From assembly GCA_002803225.1 (NCBI GenBank), contig NXFV01001465.1, positions 1 to 23,267 of the forward strand: DNA of 23,267 nt, read 5' to 3'. Source of the stretch: Gamarada debralockiae (Eukaryota; Ascomycota; Leotiomycetes; Helotiales; Hyphodiscaceae). The notes under the pieces were generated by a model. The model did not search any database, had not been told where the DNA came from, and saw nothing but the letters and a program-made list of their open reading frames with translations. The translations under genes and the position numbers were made by a program. Shown here piece after piece: positions 1 to 10,849 of this stretch; the stretch's first letter is position 1; the number at the start of each line of letters is the position of its first letter.

Positions 1-285
1 ACTCGGATTCAGCTCGGATTTGGCTCGTATTCGCGAAATCGAAATCAATTCTCGTTCAAAATAAGCGAGCCTCACGACAACTCCTCGAGGTCCCTATAAA
101 CCCCTTAACTTTAAATCGCTGTATCGAGACGAGTTAAATTCCAAATCCTTAGTTACATATATAGTTAGAAAGGTCTATTTAAGTAGTATAACTACGTAGC
201 TAAAGGCTTTAAGGTATAATTAGTAGTTATAAAGTTATTAGGGACTAAAAGAATAAGTACGCTAGAAAGCCTATAATTACTCGCG
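1..285. other. AT-rich flank, no gene; probably degenerate repeat DNA
   Basis: No open frame of note. From about 100 onward the sequence is rich in TATA/TTAG/TAGT words and poor in GC, a texture typical of mutated transposon remnants in filamentous fungi. The first 30 bases hold three imperfect copies of an 11-base unit (CTCGGATTCAG, CTCGGATTTGG, CTCGTATTCGC). The repeat origin is inference; no specific family is recognisable. Confidence 0.35.
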
Positions 286-293
286 ATTTTCAG

Positions 294-430
294 GGGTCTT
301 GCTAAATCGAGGCCGGAGACTTGCTAAGTCGAGGCCGAATCCCTGCTGGCGCTTTGCATTACTCTGCTGCATCAGGCATCAATTTTATACTGCAAAATCA
401 ATTAATTAGCAACACGGTAATGATCTATTA
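294..430 (+). repeat. Left terminal inverted repeat of the MITE
   Basis: Pairs with 810-946. Near the tip it holds a direct duplication, TTGCTAARTCGAGGCCG, at 299-315 and 321-337, spaced 22 bp and differing by one A/G. Repeated subterminal motifs of this kind are often transposase binding sites in DNA transposons; that role here is inference. Confidence 0.85.
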
Positions 431-809
431 TTACAAGGGATTACTAGCTGGTAGTGGCCCAGCACGTGAACACTCTCTCGTGTCGCAACACAAAATTCGT
501 CACAAAAACCCCTACAAAAAAATCCCCAAAAAAAAGGCGTCCTCCAAATTCATACTCTAGGGAGATTGTAATCACTTATACTAATTAAATAGTATATTAG
601 AAGACCCTATTTTTTATAGTGGCAAATACGGTCTCTCAACTAGAACAAACAGACCCCTTTTCAGTGCCTAGTGTCAGCCAATTAGAGAGCTTCTTTGATA
701 ATGAATCTGATGTACACAGCTTGATATTTGTGCTATTTTAGCTAATGCAACATTGATTTCCTAATTGAGTAACCTTGAGTGATACAATATGCTCAAAATA
801 TGTCAAGTA

Positions 810-946
810 TAATAGATCATTACAGTGCTGCTAATTAATTGATTTTACAGTACAAAATTGATGCCTGGTGCAGCAGAGTAATGCAAGGCGCTAACAGAGA
901 TTCGGCCTCGACTTAGCAAGTCTCCGGCCTCGATTTAGCAAGACCC
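810..946 (-). repeat. Right terminal inverted repeat of the MITE
   Basis: Reverse complement of 294-430, with the same doubled subterminal motif in inverted orientation at about 903-941. The mismatches between arms are nearly all C/T or G/A; only about two are in a CpA context, so they do not clearly show repeat-induced point mutation. Confidence 0.85.
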
Positions 947-1013
947 ATTTTCAGGCCTTAATAGGCTTGGAATCGATTCCTTACGATTCTGGCATCGATA
1001 AGATCTGGAATCG

Positions 1014-2298
1014 TTGCCGAGCCTGGGACTCGGGACTACCGCGAAAGGCGAGCGGGTTATCATGGATCCCGCTGTCACTATTTCCGGCGTATACCTGTAC
1101 TTCTATCTCATGATCAATATTGGATCGCTCACTGGAAGTATTGGTATGGTGTACGCCGAGAAATATGTTGGGTTCTGGCTCTCATTCCTGTTGCCATCCC
1201 TCATGCTTTCTAAGTACCCAGTCTAAATCTCCAGGCATTTGCCTGATGGTTATGATCGCCTGTAAGGTCGGTACAGGCTCACGCCTCCCACAGGATCAAC
1301 TCTTGCAAAGGCTGTGAAATTATGGAAGCTGGAAATAAAGAAAAAATGGTCTTGGAATCCCATCATCTTGTGAGTACCATACACTCTAAAATCTTTTCCA
1401 AGCACGAACTGATCAGACTTCAAAGCCGCACGAATGTCAAATCGCCAGGCTTCTGGGAAGACGTGATGCCATCTCGAATGGCCTCCAAACCAGCGTGGAT
1501 GACCTTCGACGACGCATGGATAGATGAAGTCCGCTGCGGCCTCCTAGCCTGCAAGGTCTTCCTCTGGTATCCTCTTTACTGGCTCGCATACGGCCAGATG
1601 GCAAACAACCTGACCTCTCAAGCCGCAACCATGAACGGATGGAGTTCCCAACGATATCCTCTCGAATTTCAACCCACTGTTCATCGTGCTGCTCATCCCC
1701 ATCATGGATCTACTCATCTATCCGACTCTTCGAAAGATGGGCATACATTTCACGCCCATCAATCGCATCACTTGCGGTTTCTTCCTGGCTTCCGCTGCTA
1801 TGATCTCCACTTGCGTTAGTTAGTATTATATCTATGAACTTGGGCCGTGTAGCGAAGATGCCAGCGCCTGCGAAGATGTTGCCCCCATTTCAGTCTGGGT
1901 TCAGCTTTTACCTTACGGACTCATTGGATTCTCATAGATCATGGCCTCGATCACATCGCTCGAATACGCTTTTACCAAAGCCTCGGTGAACATGAGGAGT
2001 ACAATGCAGGCGATTGCACTCTTTATGAACGCGCTTTCGTCGGCACTGGCCCAGGCGCTGGTCGGTTTGGCTGAGGATCCATTGTAAGTTTGGAATTACG
2101 GCCTTGTTGCTGTGTTAGCGGCGGCTGGTGGGTGTTGCATTCTTGAATGATAATCGGAAGTTGGATAAAGAGGAGGATAGGCTGAATATTCTTCCGAATG
2201 CTGCGTTTCAGGGGAAGCAATCCGATGAGGAGAGCGGGGAGTTTATGGCTCCAGCCAAAGAGGGAACTAGGTCCCGGAATGGCACCGGACGAAATTAA
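1014..2298 (+). pseudogene. PTR2/POT-family oligopeptide transporter, 5'-truncated pseudogene
   Basis: Recognisable pieces run in the order found in fungal proton-coupled di/tripeptide transporters of the plasma membrane: GERVIMDP, YLMINIGSL, YAEKYVGFW, TPPTGSTLAKAVKLW, KWSWNP, MTFDDAWIDEV, KVFLWYPLYWL, NNLTSQAATM, VPNDILSNFNPLF, IMASITSLEYAF and LDKEEDRLN. The N-terminal half, with the first helices and the ExxER region, is absent. Breaks: in-frame TAA near 1263 (TAA then GGT CGG TAC), a 1-nt frameshift near 1637-1641, TAG at 1821-1823 where Gln is expected, TAG at 1935-1937 where Glu is expected, TAA at 2085-2087, and a further frameshift near 2120-2135. 1370-1416 (GTGAGT...CAG, 47 nt) still looks like a working intron and keeps frame. 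The truncated end lies about 60 bp from the MITE. The family assignment is strong; only the exact 5' limit is uncertain. Confidence 0.88.
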
Positions 2299-2929
2299 GT
2301 GCGACTGTTGAGTTTAAGTGAATGTTTGGTTGTTGATCAAGTACGAATGTTGACTGAAAAGTTTGGTTTTGGTAGTCAATAAAAGTTCGTGCGGTGTGTA
2401 GTCAAGCTGACGAGGGACAAGCAGCAAAGCACTGGGAACCTTCATCCTAGATTTGCTGTATGCCACAAATTATAGCGGGGTAAATTCAAACTTTCAAGCC
2501 AGAATTTCGTCGTATTAATAGGTATGCCAGGCTTCGTATGGAGTGACCAATGAGCCGATGGGAGAGTGCGATCAATCAACGTTGTTTTCTTACTGCAGCA
2601 ATTAGCTTGGTACTTGCTCTCAACTGCCGTTCTTCTTGAGCACTTTAAGCCTTCGTCAAATTAAGTCTTACTTATCATTCTCTGAGCAGTTTCTCCTTTC
2701 CCCTTCGTACTGGAGACGGCATGGTATCTCGTTTGGGTTAGTGCTTGCATGTGCTGTAACATTCCCTGCAGTAGCACCTAGGTAAGGAGTGCTTGTATTT
2801 GTACGTCGCACCTGTTTTGACCTCAATCCCACTTACCGACCTCAACGTCAGCTCGAGACCTCACATAACTAAGTTCAATTTTGGTTCCTTTAAGAGGGCG
2901 AAAAGTGCACAGCCGAGTGGGCTAGGACA
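2299..2929. other. Intergenic region upstream of the methyltransferase, no gene seen
   Basis: No coding frame of note on either strand and no repeat I could pair. It presumably holds the 3' remnant of the transporter locus and the promoter and 5' leader of the methyltransferase. No TATA box stands out. Confidence 0.5.
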
Positions 2930-3955
2930 ATGCCGGCAATAGAAAGGGAAGAGGAAATCTACGTGCTCAAAAGCAGGGATGCCACCGAGTCCAAAAGGTT
3001 GCCCAAGCCTACTGAATGAATGTCAGCGCACTTTTCTAATTATCGCAGATTAAATCACCAGCATGACCTTTTGTCAACATACACCGATGGAACGTTGATC
3101 CACCCAGTGATCCCGAAGGAAAATTTAGAGAACATTGCCGATGCCGCTACCGGTACAGGGTAAGCCACCTCCCGCTAACATGTCTTGCAGATAGCTGACA
3201 TTCATAGTATATGGCTCGAAGAAACTTCAAAACTCCTTTCATCCATTCCCACGGCAAGCGGTAAGACGAGAACGTTTACCGGATTCGACATCTCGTCGAA
3301 ACAATTCCCCAAAGACTCAACTCCAAACATGATCTTTTCCGTTCAAGATATCCTAAAGCCTTATCCAGAAGAGCATCAAAGAAAATATGATCTCGTCTAC
3401 GTCCGCCTCGTTTGTCTGGCAGTGAGGGAGGATCAGCTGAAGGCTGCCGTTACAAATTTGGTATCTTTGCTGAGTATCTCTCTCATCCTGTATCTGAGAT
3501 GGAGGGCATGGTGCTGATAAAAGACAGGACCCGGCGGTTGGATTCAATGGGACGACTACGCCTTCGACTCTTTCACCTACTCCAAGCCCGAAACCGCCGA
3601 GCTTAAGCCCGTACGAGGACACATCAGCAACCACGCACGAAACATGGGTCTCTCTTTACAACTACCCACCATTCTCCAAACGATCTTCCAAGAAGCAGGT
3701 CTTCATGAAATGGCAAGAAAAGACTACGCGACCCTAGACGCTAACGAGAAAGTTGCTGTTGCCAAGGAGTTACGGATGATGGCAAACATGGCGATCGTTC
3801 CGGGAGCGCTGCTGAAAGCTGGGAAGGCTAAGGATGAGGTAGAAGCAAAGGAGATGGCGGTGGAGTTGGGGCAGATTTTACAGAGATATTATGATCAAGG
3901 CTGGGATCCTGTGCTGCCGCTTGTGAGTGTGGTTGGGCAGAAGGTCGTCACGTGA
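2930..3955 (+). CDS. SAM-dependent methyltransferase (fungal LaeA-like/UbiE-type fold), 290 aa
   Basis: Four exons: 2930-2997, 3049-3159, 3208-3473 and 3528-3955 (873 nt, 290 residues). Introns of 48-54 nt with GT-AG ends keep frame throughout; intron 3 is placed at GTATCT 3474 because it yields LLRPGGWIQW. Residues 23-42 (RLNHQHDLL...GTLIHP) form the lead-in typical of fungal class I methyltransferases. Motif I is DAATGTGIWL from residue 54, the acidic ribose-binding position is D87 in GFDIS, motif II is near D107 in FSVQDIL, motif III is RPGGW near 149. It should transfer a methyl group from S-adenosylmethionine; the substrate cannot be told. Homologues often sit in secondary-metabolism loci, but this one lies beside MetAP2. 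A TCACGTGA site overlaps its stop codon. Length fits the family and no lesions are seen. LaeA itself is not claimed. Confidence 0.87.
3948..3955. promoter_or_regulatory. TCACGTGA palindrome (Cbf1/bHLH-type E-box)
   Basis: Perfect 8-bp palindrome overlapping the methyltransferase stop codon and 316 bp upstream of the MetAP2 start. It matches the core recognised by fungal bHLH factors such as Cbf1. Function is inferred from sequence alone. Confidence 0.3.
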
Positions 3956-4270
3956 TGAGAGCGGATAGAGAGCAAGGGGGCATGGAATTTTTAGACTCAA
4001 CGAGGTGTGGCTTGAGAGGCTTACAATCTGCACCATTCGTGAACAATTCTGAGAACCCTCAAATGAGGATGCTTCGGTGAGTGCCTCGGAGACCCTACCT
4101 GCCGCTCCCCTTCTCCCATGTTGCTGCCTGAGGCGTCAAATGTCATCCATAGGGCGTGTCTCGTATCTGACAATTTTAACGCGACATCGTACATCTCCCA
4201 AGCTTAGAAACTACTACAACAAGACTCAGTTGCATCGGCTGATGTCCATAAACCAGTGTGTGAAGCGAAT
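3956..4270. other. Intergenic region and MetAP2 leader, no separate gene
   Basis: A frame is open from 4077 to 4367, but it runs through the MetAP2 first exon in another phase and into intron 1, so it is not treated as a gene. The stretch most likely holds the methyltransferase 3' end and the MetAP2 promoter and 5' UTR. Confidence 0.5.
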
Positions 4271-6006
<1,736 letters not shown>

Positions 6007-6728
6007 GGGCTTTGTCCATCTTCGGTTGAAGCTTGCTCTCATTTTTATTTCCTTGACCTCTCAACCAGAACCTGCCACTCATTCAACATGATGGCCATTA
6101 CTATTCGGTGGTTTCTTTCTTATGTCTTACCAAATACAGTCTCTACCGAATCAATCGAATACCACTTGCAGAAACCTAATGAACCTTTGTTCTTCTGTTA
6201 AAAAGAGCCTAGCTCAAATACTACTTTTTAGCTAAATTCCCCTGCAAACCACACCCGCAAACTTGTTCCGAATTTCTTACCCGTTATGCTTAATTTTGTT
6301 ATTGATTTCAACTCATATTTCCCTTTCTTCCTCCTCAACGCACTGGTCCATCAATCTCCAGTGGTTTGACGAGTGGTGAGCTGGATTGCATTTCTTTGTT
6401 ACTGGCTCGCTATAACGACGTTCTCTCTTTGTGATTGGTGCTGCTGCTCGCCTTTCATGGTGCTAGATTATACCCTATCAACCGCTGAAAGCAGCCGAAA
6501 GACTGAATACCTTTCTTTGACCAATTTTGGAGATCTGGAATCCATGGAAATTCCATTTACCTTCTCTGGGAGGTTCCATTCCATTTTGAATATCTATTCC
6601 AAGCTATGGAATTTCCATGGAACTGACCACGTGATTTCCGGCCAATCAGAGAGTTAGAATTCTTGCCTAAAGAGAGCAGAGAACTTGCCCCTCAACCTGA
6701 TACTACTTCCAAGAGCCTCACACGTGGC
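6007..6728. other. MetAP2 downstream region with palindromic repeats, no gene
   Basis: After the MetAP2 stop there is pyrimidine-rich, stop-dense sequence. The 94-codon frame at 6373-6657 resembles nothing I know and is probably chance. The later part carries the TTCCATGGA-type inverted repeats described separately. CACGTG cores occur at about 6629 and 6721. Confidence 0.5.
6541..6621. repeat. 16-bp inverted repeat, TCCATGGAAATTCCAT arms
   Basis: The arm at 6541-6556 is the exact reverse complement of the arm at 6606-6621, with a 49-bp spacer, and could form a hairpin. Related words recur nearby: GGTTCCATTCCAT near 6572, ATTCCATGGA near 6742, AATGGATTCCATT near 6768. This density within 250 bp suggests a small repeat element or a protein-binding cluster next to the 3' end of the nuclease pseudogene. 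I could not define element ends or a target duplication. Confidence 0.6.
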
Positions 6729-8010
6729 CTAGAAGCCCCTGATTCCATGGATTTCGGGCCAGGAGACAATGGATTCCATTATTTTTAAAGGAGACAGCTT
6801 GTCTGGGCCATTGAAATACGGGCTGAACGCGCAATTTACAGCACGACTTGAACAATACTTTCCCATATTTGTTCTGTAAAAATAGATACACATCTGCGTT
6901 TGTACATCGTAACCTTTAACATGTTGTGGATTTGGGAAGCCATTGGGGACGTCAATCTTGCCGCGGAAGTGCGCCTCCAGTTGCTCTTGCCAAGCTCGAA
7001 GCATGACACCCTCAGAAGCTTCACAGAGCGTTCTCCCTAGACCGGCTTTGTCAGCATCCAGTACACGATCCGGCCCGCATCCTCGTAGTCCCATCCGCTC
7101 GAAATCTCCGGAAAGAGCCGCAAACAGGACGAGTCCTTCCCGGTCGAGCATCGGATATTTCTTTAGAATGTCTTTCAAGCGGTATATCCTGACCTTGTTG
7201 ATATCTTTGGTTCCCGTCGGTGCGGAAAGAAAACAGATCACTACATCAGCCCCAAACATCAGGGCATCTGAATCCTCTGTCAATACTACATCGACGACAC
7301 CAACTTCCGCAGGTCAGCGCACTCTGCCTCAGCTTCTGCCGGCGCTGTGTGCCATGGAATCGCAAGGTGCTCCAATGTCTCCTTCAACAGCTTGACCTCA
7401 GCTAGGTCGGGCTCACGCGGAATGTGCCTTTCTTCCTCGGTTTGTCCGGTCCATCGAAAACGAAAATCAACTCTATATTGAATCGCGGTAACTGTAGGAC
7501 GCGCCGGAGGATATTCTTCTCGCTAGGATTTGCGGGAGGACAGTCTGAAGGATAAGATAGTCAACATTATAGTCAGGCAGACAGCAAACTGCATCATAAT
7601 CTAACTCTCACTTGTTGCATTGATTCATGGTAAATGTCAATCGCCCTCTCCGTTCAAAGATCGGCCAAGATGTTCCCTTGATCCTTCCCTTCGATTGCTG
7701 AATCAGGAGGAAATTAAATCTTTCGAAATGGATTCCTCTAACTTCTGGTCGCCGAGCTAAGTCGAGGCATTGGTAACTGACTTATTCTTGCGAATCGCCG
7801 CAACCTTATCGAGTTTCAAGAAGAACAAATACCTCCAGCACGCCTTCATCAACCGCTATGCGCAATGATCGTTGACTCTCTTCGAAATGTCGTGCAGCGA
7901 AGACAGCGATATCGATGACTTCGCGTCTCCGAGCAGCTTCCAGAGACTGGCAGACGCGATTAGTGTGGGCGCTATAAATGTTTGATCAGAACTTACCCAG
8001 ATATACCCAT
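6729..8010 (-). pseudogene. XPG/Rad2-family (GEN1/Yen1-like) structure-specific nuclease, pseudogene
   Basis: Reading the minus strand from ATG at 8010: MGISG, a clean 50-nt intron (7947-7996, GTAAGT...CAG), then LWKLLGDA, and in the next frame VIDIAVFAARHFEE...LRIAVDEG; the start is the usual XPG N-terminus. Next, each after a change of frame or an interruption, come RYLFFLKLDKVAAIRKNKS, NPSEKNILRRVLQL..FVFDGP, HLAIPWHTAPAEAEAEC, and VVDVVLTEDSDALMFG continuing to LDREGLVLFAALSGDFERMGLRGCGPDRVL, the XPG-I domain and helix-hairpin region. EAEAEC and EDSD carry the metal-binding acids. Frameshifts of one base are placed near 7920-7927, 7829-7837, 7440 and 7299-7307, and about 235 nt interrupt the frame at 7534-7768. 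The last 184 codons (6729-7283) are open. Intact relatives cut flaps or Holliday junctions in the nucleus. Family call is firm; GEN1-like rather than another XPG subclass is tentative. Confidence 0.78.
7534..7768 (-). other. ~235-bp interruption in the nuclease pseudogene
   Basis: Coding similarity stops at the codon ending 7766-7768 (KSVTNA) and resumes at 7530 with NPSEKN. The intervening DNA has stops in all frames. Its upstream edge has no GT donor, but its downstream edge has a plausible acceptor (CTTCAG at about 7545), and an internal GTGAGA at about 7610 could be a donor, so part may be intron. The upstream edge coincides with a 13-bp match to the MITE terminus. Insertion versus extended intron cannot be settled by eye. 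Confidence 0.45.
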
Positions 8011-8713
8011 GATCGAATGCCTGTATGGACAACGTGGAAGCAGGCGGTTAATTATCTGGGGCGCAGGAGGGTTGTGGAGAAGAATGTGGGGAAGTGTTTC
8101 TCAGAAGTCACGACGCGTCGTCGCGTCCTTTGACATCACGTGCATCAGAATCCTTGCGGTCGACCTTCGGTCGCGGAGTCCTTGTTCTTTCTTACTCGAA
8201 ACTTCGTTATTCTAAGTCAGTCACTTGAATTTAGTCTTAAGATTTCGAAGGAAGAGTCTCCGTTGACGTCTGGTATTCTCACGTGATGGCTGGGAGGTGA
8301 AGACGGGACTCTAAGCCAGCTCCTTTAGAACCTCTTGTCCAACTGATCTTCGAAATTTTCCTTTTCGATAATTGACATTCCCGCACACTTCCATCAACTT
8401 CACCAACCACACAGATACAGGTACAACTTCAAAATGTCTTCCCTTACAATTTAACTTCCCATCACAAGTCTCCGAAGAGTCGGGAGAGTTCATCCAGACG
8501 ACGATGACAACCAGTGCATTCAAAAGGCGTGCCATAGATACCACTCACCTCAAGCGCAACAATCCATCAACGGTATCACTACAATGACCACCTCTAGCAG
8601 TGCTGTTTGCTCACAAGTATGCGGTTTTCTCGTGCCAAGCGAAATTTCGTTGCGAAGAGATTTGTCGTTGTTAACTTTTGTGCTCTGTCGGCTAGAGGTT
8701 TAGGATTTAGAGG
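8011..8713. other. Upstream region of the nuclease pseudogene, no convincing gene
   Basis: Frames of 71-77 codons occur on both strands (for example 8311-8544 minus, with a hydrophobic start and three Cys; 7982-8215 plus) but overlap each other and match nothing I know. 8372-8442 has the CA-rich texture of a fungal 5' leader (ending CTTCAAAATGTC), but the frame from that ATG closes after six codons. The TCACGTGA site at 8279 lies here. Confidence 0.4.
8279..8286. promoter_or_regulatory. TCACGTGA palindrome (Cbf1/bHLH-type E-box)
   Basis: Second perfect copy of the 8-bp palindrome, 269 bp upstream of the nuclease pseudogene start on the minus strand, so in a promoter-like position for it. Binding is inferred from sequence only. 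Confidence 0.3.
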
Positions 8714-9013
8714 CTAGTTCGGAGCAGACGACGAGGAGGAAGTAGCCCTCGGTGACGAAGATGCAGGGGATGAGTGGCGGTAGGGGGAGGTGTAGTCGAT
8801 GTTCTGTCTGCCGTTGGGTTCGATGGCAACGAGGAAGCGACGATTTCGGGACCGGCTCTGTCTGGTTGCCTTGCTTGGCAGGATCCAGATATTTCGAACT
8901 CGTAGAGCGCTGAGGAGGGTGACCGTAATTGTGGTAGACGAATCAGGTCGAGAGGTTGTCAGGAGGGCTGGAAAGAGGCAGCAGTGGAAGGAGGAAAGAT
9001 GGCTGATTCTCAT
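8714..9013 (-). CDS. Possible small hypothetical protein, 99 aa
   Basis: An uninterrupted minus-strand frame from ATG at 9013. The N-terminus is weakly hydrophobic (residues about 1-20), the middle is Arg-rich (residues about 50-60), and the last 30 residues are Ser/Pro-rich, ending in a run of Ser before APN. I recognise no family. A plus-strand frame of 72 codons overlaps it. No splice sites, TATA box or leader features support it, so it may be chance. Confidence 0.2.
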   Translation of the reverse strand: MRISHLSSFHCCLFPALLTTSRPDSSTTITVTLLSALRVRNIWILPSKATRQSRSRNRRFLVAIEPNGRQNIDYTSPYRHSSPASSSPRATSSSSSAPN

Positions 9014-10849
9014 CTAAAGGACATCACTAGGTCTGGAGTACCACTTAGCAAGAAGAAGCAAAGCCGGGTAGGAGGCCAGGTCACATACAAGAAAAGCTTC
9101 GAGGACTAGCTTGAACAGCTGAGTGACTCGCCTATAGTCTCTGTAAGGTTAGTGGTGATTTCTAAGATCTCCCTCCAATGACTCAAAGGGACCTCCTCTT
9201 CCAATCTAAGAAAAAGTTTGGGTGGTTCGTGTCGAGCATACTGGTGCGGCATCTGATTCGACCATTGTGCACTCTCAAGTCTTAACCTTCCAGTTCTTCC
9301 CTATACCGACATTCTAAAACTCTATAAAACCTTCCCCCGCCTCTTACTCACTTGACACTTTACCAACACTTCCTGGAGCAAAAATGGATGACTGGATGAG
9401 AGCTTCGTGCCGTAGACCAAAAACCTTCAACAACACTTACCACGTCAAGTGTCAGGTAGATTGAATCTGGCCTATCCACCTCCCTTCACTCTGCCACTTT
9501 TTCGGAAGGTTCTCTTGTATTCTTGTCGTCGCAGGCTTTTTCGTCGCCCAATGTATTTTCGTCGTCGAGTTTTTCATGTTTTGGGCTTCGTTGGAGGATA
9601 CGAGAAAAACGATTGTGCATATTGTGTCTAATTGTCGATGCTCTCGCCCCCTAAGGATAAAAGTTTTATCAATTTCATGTTTGAGCAGGAATTGTACTTG
9701 GGCATTGGTGCTTCTTGTGAGATTATGAGATTGTGAGCTTGTGAGCTTGTAGCCATACCTTATACTAAGAAGAAGTGAATTTGCTATGACTTGTCACTTG
9801 AGGAATTCTTATCCCTAGTGATGGCCTCCGGCGCAAGATAGGTGACGTCTTCAAACCAACTCGACAGGGTATAAACTGGGTAATGATATCGTACAGTGAG
9901 GTTCCGAATCCCCAATGTCCCGAGAATAAGAATCTGCAATAATGGGTTGCGCTAATGGTTTCCACATCGTGTGGATGTCCACGCGGACTTCGCTCCCATT
10001 TACCCAGGAGAGAACTACCACGCAAGTACAGCAATTACAGCCCCTGCAAAAAGAAATCGCAAATGCAGAGTCCATGATTCCCAATGCCAAGCTCCTTGCT
10101 AAGGCACCTACCTATTCAGATGTTCAGCTGAAAGCGGCACAGCGTCCCACGTGCACCCATCCATCCCTCTCGTCCTCTCGTCCACTCACTTACAAAAGCC
10201 ACAACTCGATCTGACAGACTTGTGGATAGGTTTCAATAATGGCGGAGAGGCCGAAATGAGATTACTGTTACTAAATTCCCAGATGACGAGAGTAAGTACT
10301 TCGTAGGGAGGTACGAAGTTACTACGAACTATGCAATTAGAAAATATTTGTAGGATTTGGATTTGAGACTTATATTGTGATCGAGCCACCACGCTGGGGA
10401 GATTTTAGATTGAATTTACGCAGATCAGCGAAATTGGGGATCGAATCGGAGTAAAGGAAATGACTGCAGGAATCTGCTGGTGTATGGGGAAGGAGTTGAG
10501 AGGAATCTGGATGTCTTGTCATCTTGTAATTTGAATCGGTTGATGTGGATAGATAGATGGATGAAGATCTTTTTTTGCGTCTTCTCGCTGTAGGTATGCT
10601 ATGTTGGGTATGCAATTATATAGGTATCTCTAAACGCCACTGCCCAAATCCATGGCCGTGGAATGATGGATCGTCACCATCGTGTCGGTATGTGTGCGTA
10701 TGCCAAACGCCAATGAATGCTCCTATTCCCCTATCCAACCAAACGCCGTATGTCCATTATCACCGTGCGAATTTCCGTTCCGTGTTCCAGAAATGCCGTT
10801 TCTTCGTATGCCTTTCCCCGAGCCCGGGTGACAGAGATTGACCCTACTT
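9014..10849. other. Long stretch with no convincing gene
   Basis: Short frames (60-94 codons) on both strands, none resembling a known family. 9721-9752 has a short degenerate tandem of GAGATT/GTGAGCTT units. The one promoter-like arrangement, at 9323-9386, is listed separately. No tRNA A/B-box pair was seen. Confidence 0.4.
9323..9386 (+). promoter_or_regulatory. TATA box plus leader and ATG, possible start of a short gene
   Basis: TATAAAA at 9323-9329 is followed by C/T- and CA-rich sequence and ATG at 9384 in good context (CAAAAATGG). The frame MDDWMRASCRRPKTF.. closes after 26 codons unless a GTAGAT...CGCAG intron at 9456-9534 is removed, which would give 63 residues ending at 9654. No clear branch site and no recognisable protein. 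The arrangement looks like a promoter, but the product is doubtful. Confidence 0.22.

Larger units (their letters stand above)
294..946. mobile_element. 653-bp MITE-like TIR transposon with 8-bp target duplication
   Basis: The two ends are long terminal inverted repeats: 294 to about 430 matches the reverse complement of about 810 to 946 over roughly 137 bp without gaps. I count nine mismatches, eight of them transitions, so about 93% identity. The outer 46 bp are identical and begin GGGTCTTGCT. The element is flanked by perfect 8-bp direct repeats ATTTTCAG at 286-293 and 947-954, as expected of a target site duplication. No transposase is encoded; the 79-codon frame at 321-560 lies mainly in the left repeat and resembles nothing known. 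An 8-bp duplication fits the hAT superfamily, though the tips are not the usual CAG of hAT elements, so the superfamily is inferred from duplication length only. Confidence 0.88.

Noticed and set aside
321..560. 79-codon frame inside the MITE as a transposase gene
   Set aside because: It lies mainly in the left TIR, has no DDE or zinc-finger features and ends in low-complexity Lys/Ser residues; an accidental frame.
294..946. Repeat-induced point mutation as the cause of TIR differences
   Set aside because: Eight of nine mismatches are transitions, but only about two are CpA to TpA, so the typical RIP context is missing.
1322..1819. 165-codon frame as an independent gene
   Set aside because: Its middle is PTR2 coding sequence, while both ends are intron or out-of-frame transporter sequence.
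8311..8544. Small cysteine-containing secreted protein (minus strand)
   Set aside because: Only three Cys, poor signal peptide, and a competing plus-strand frame with 5'-leader-like sequence; not supportable.
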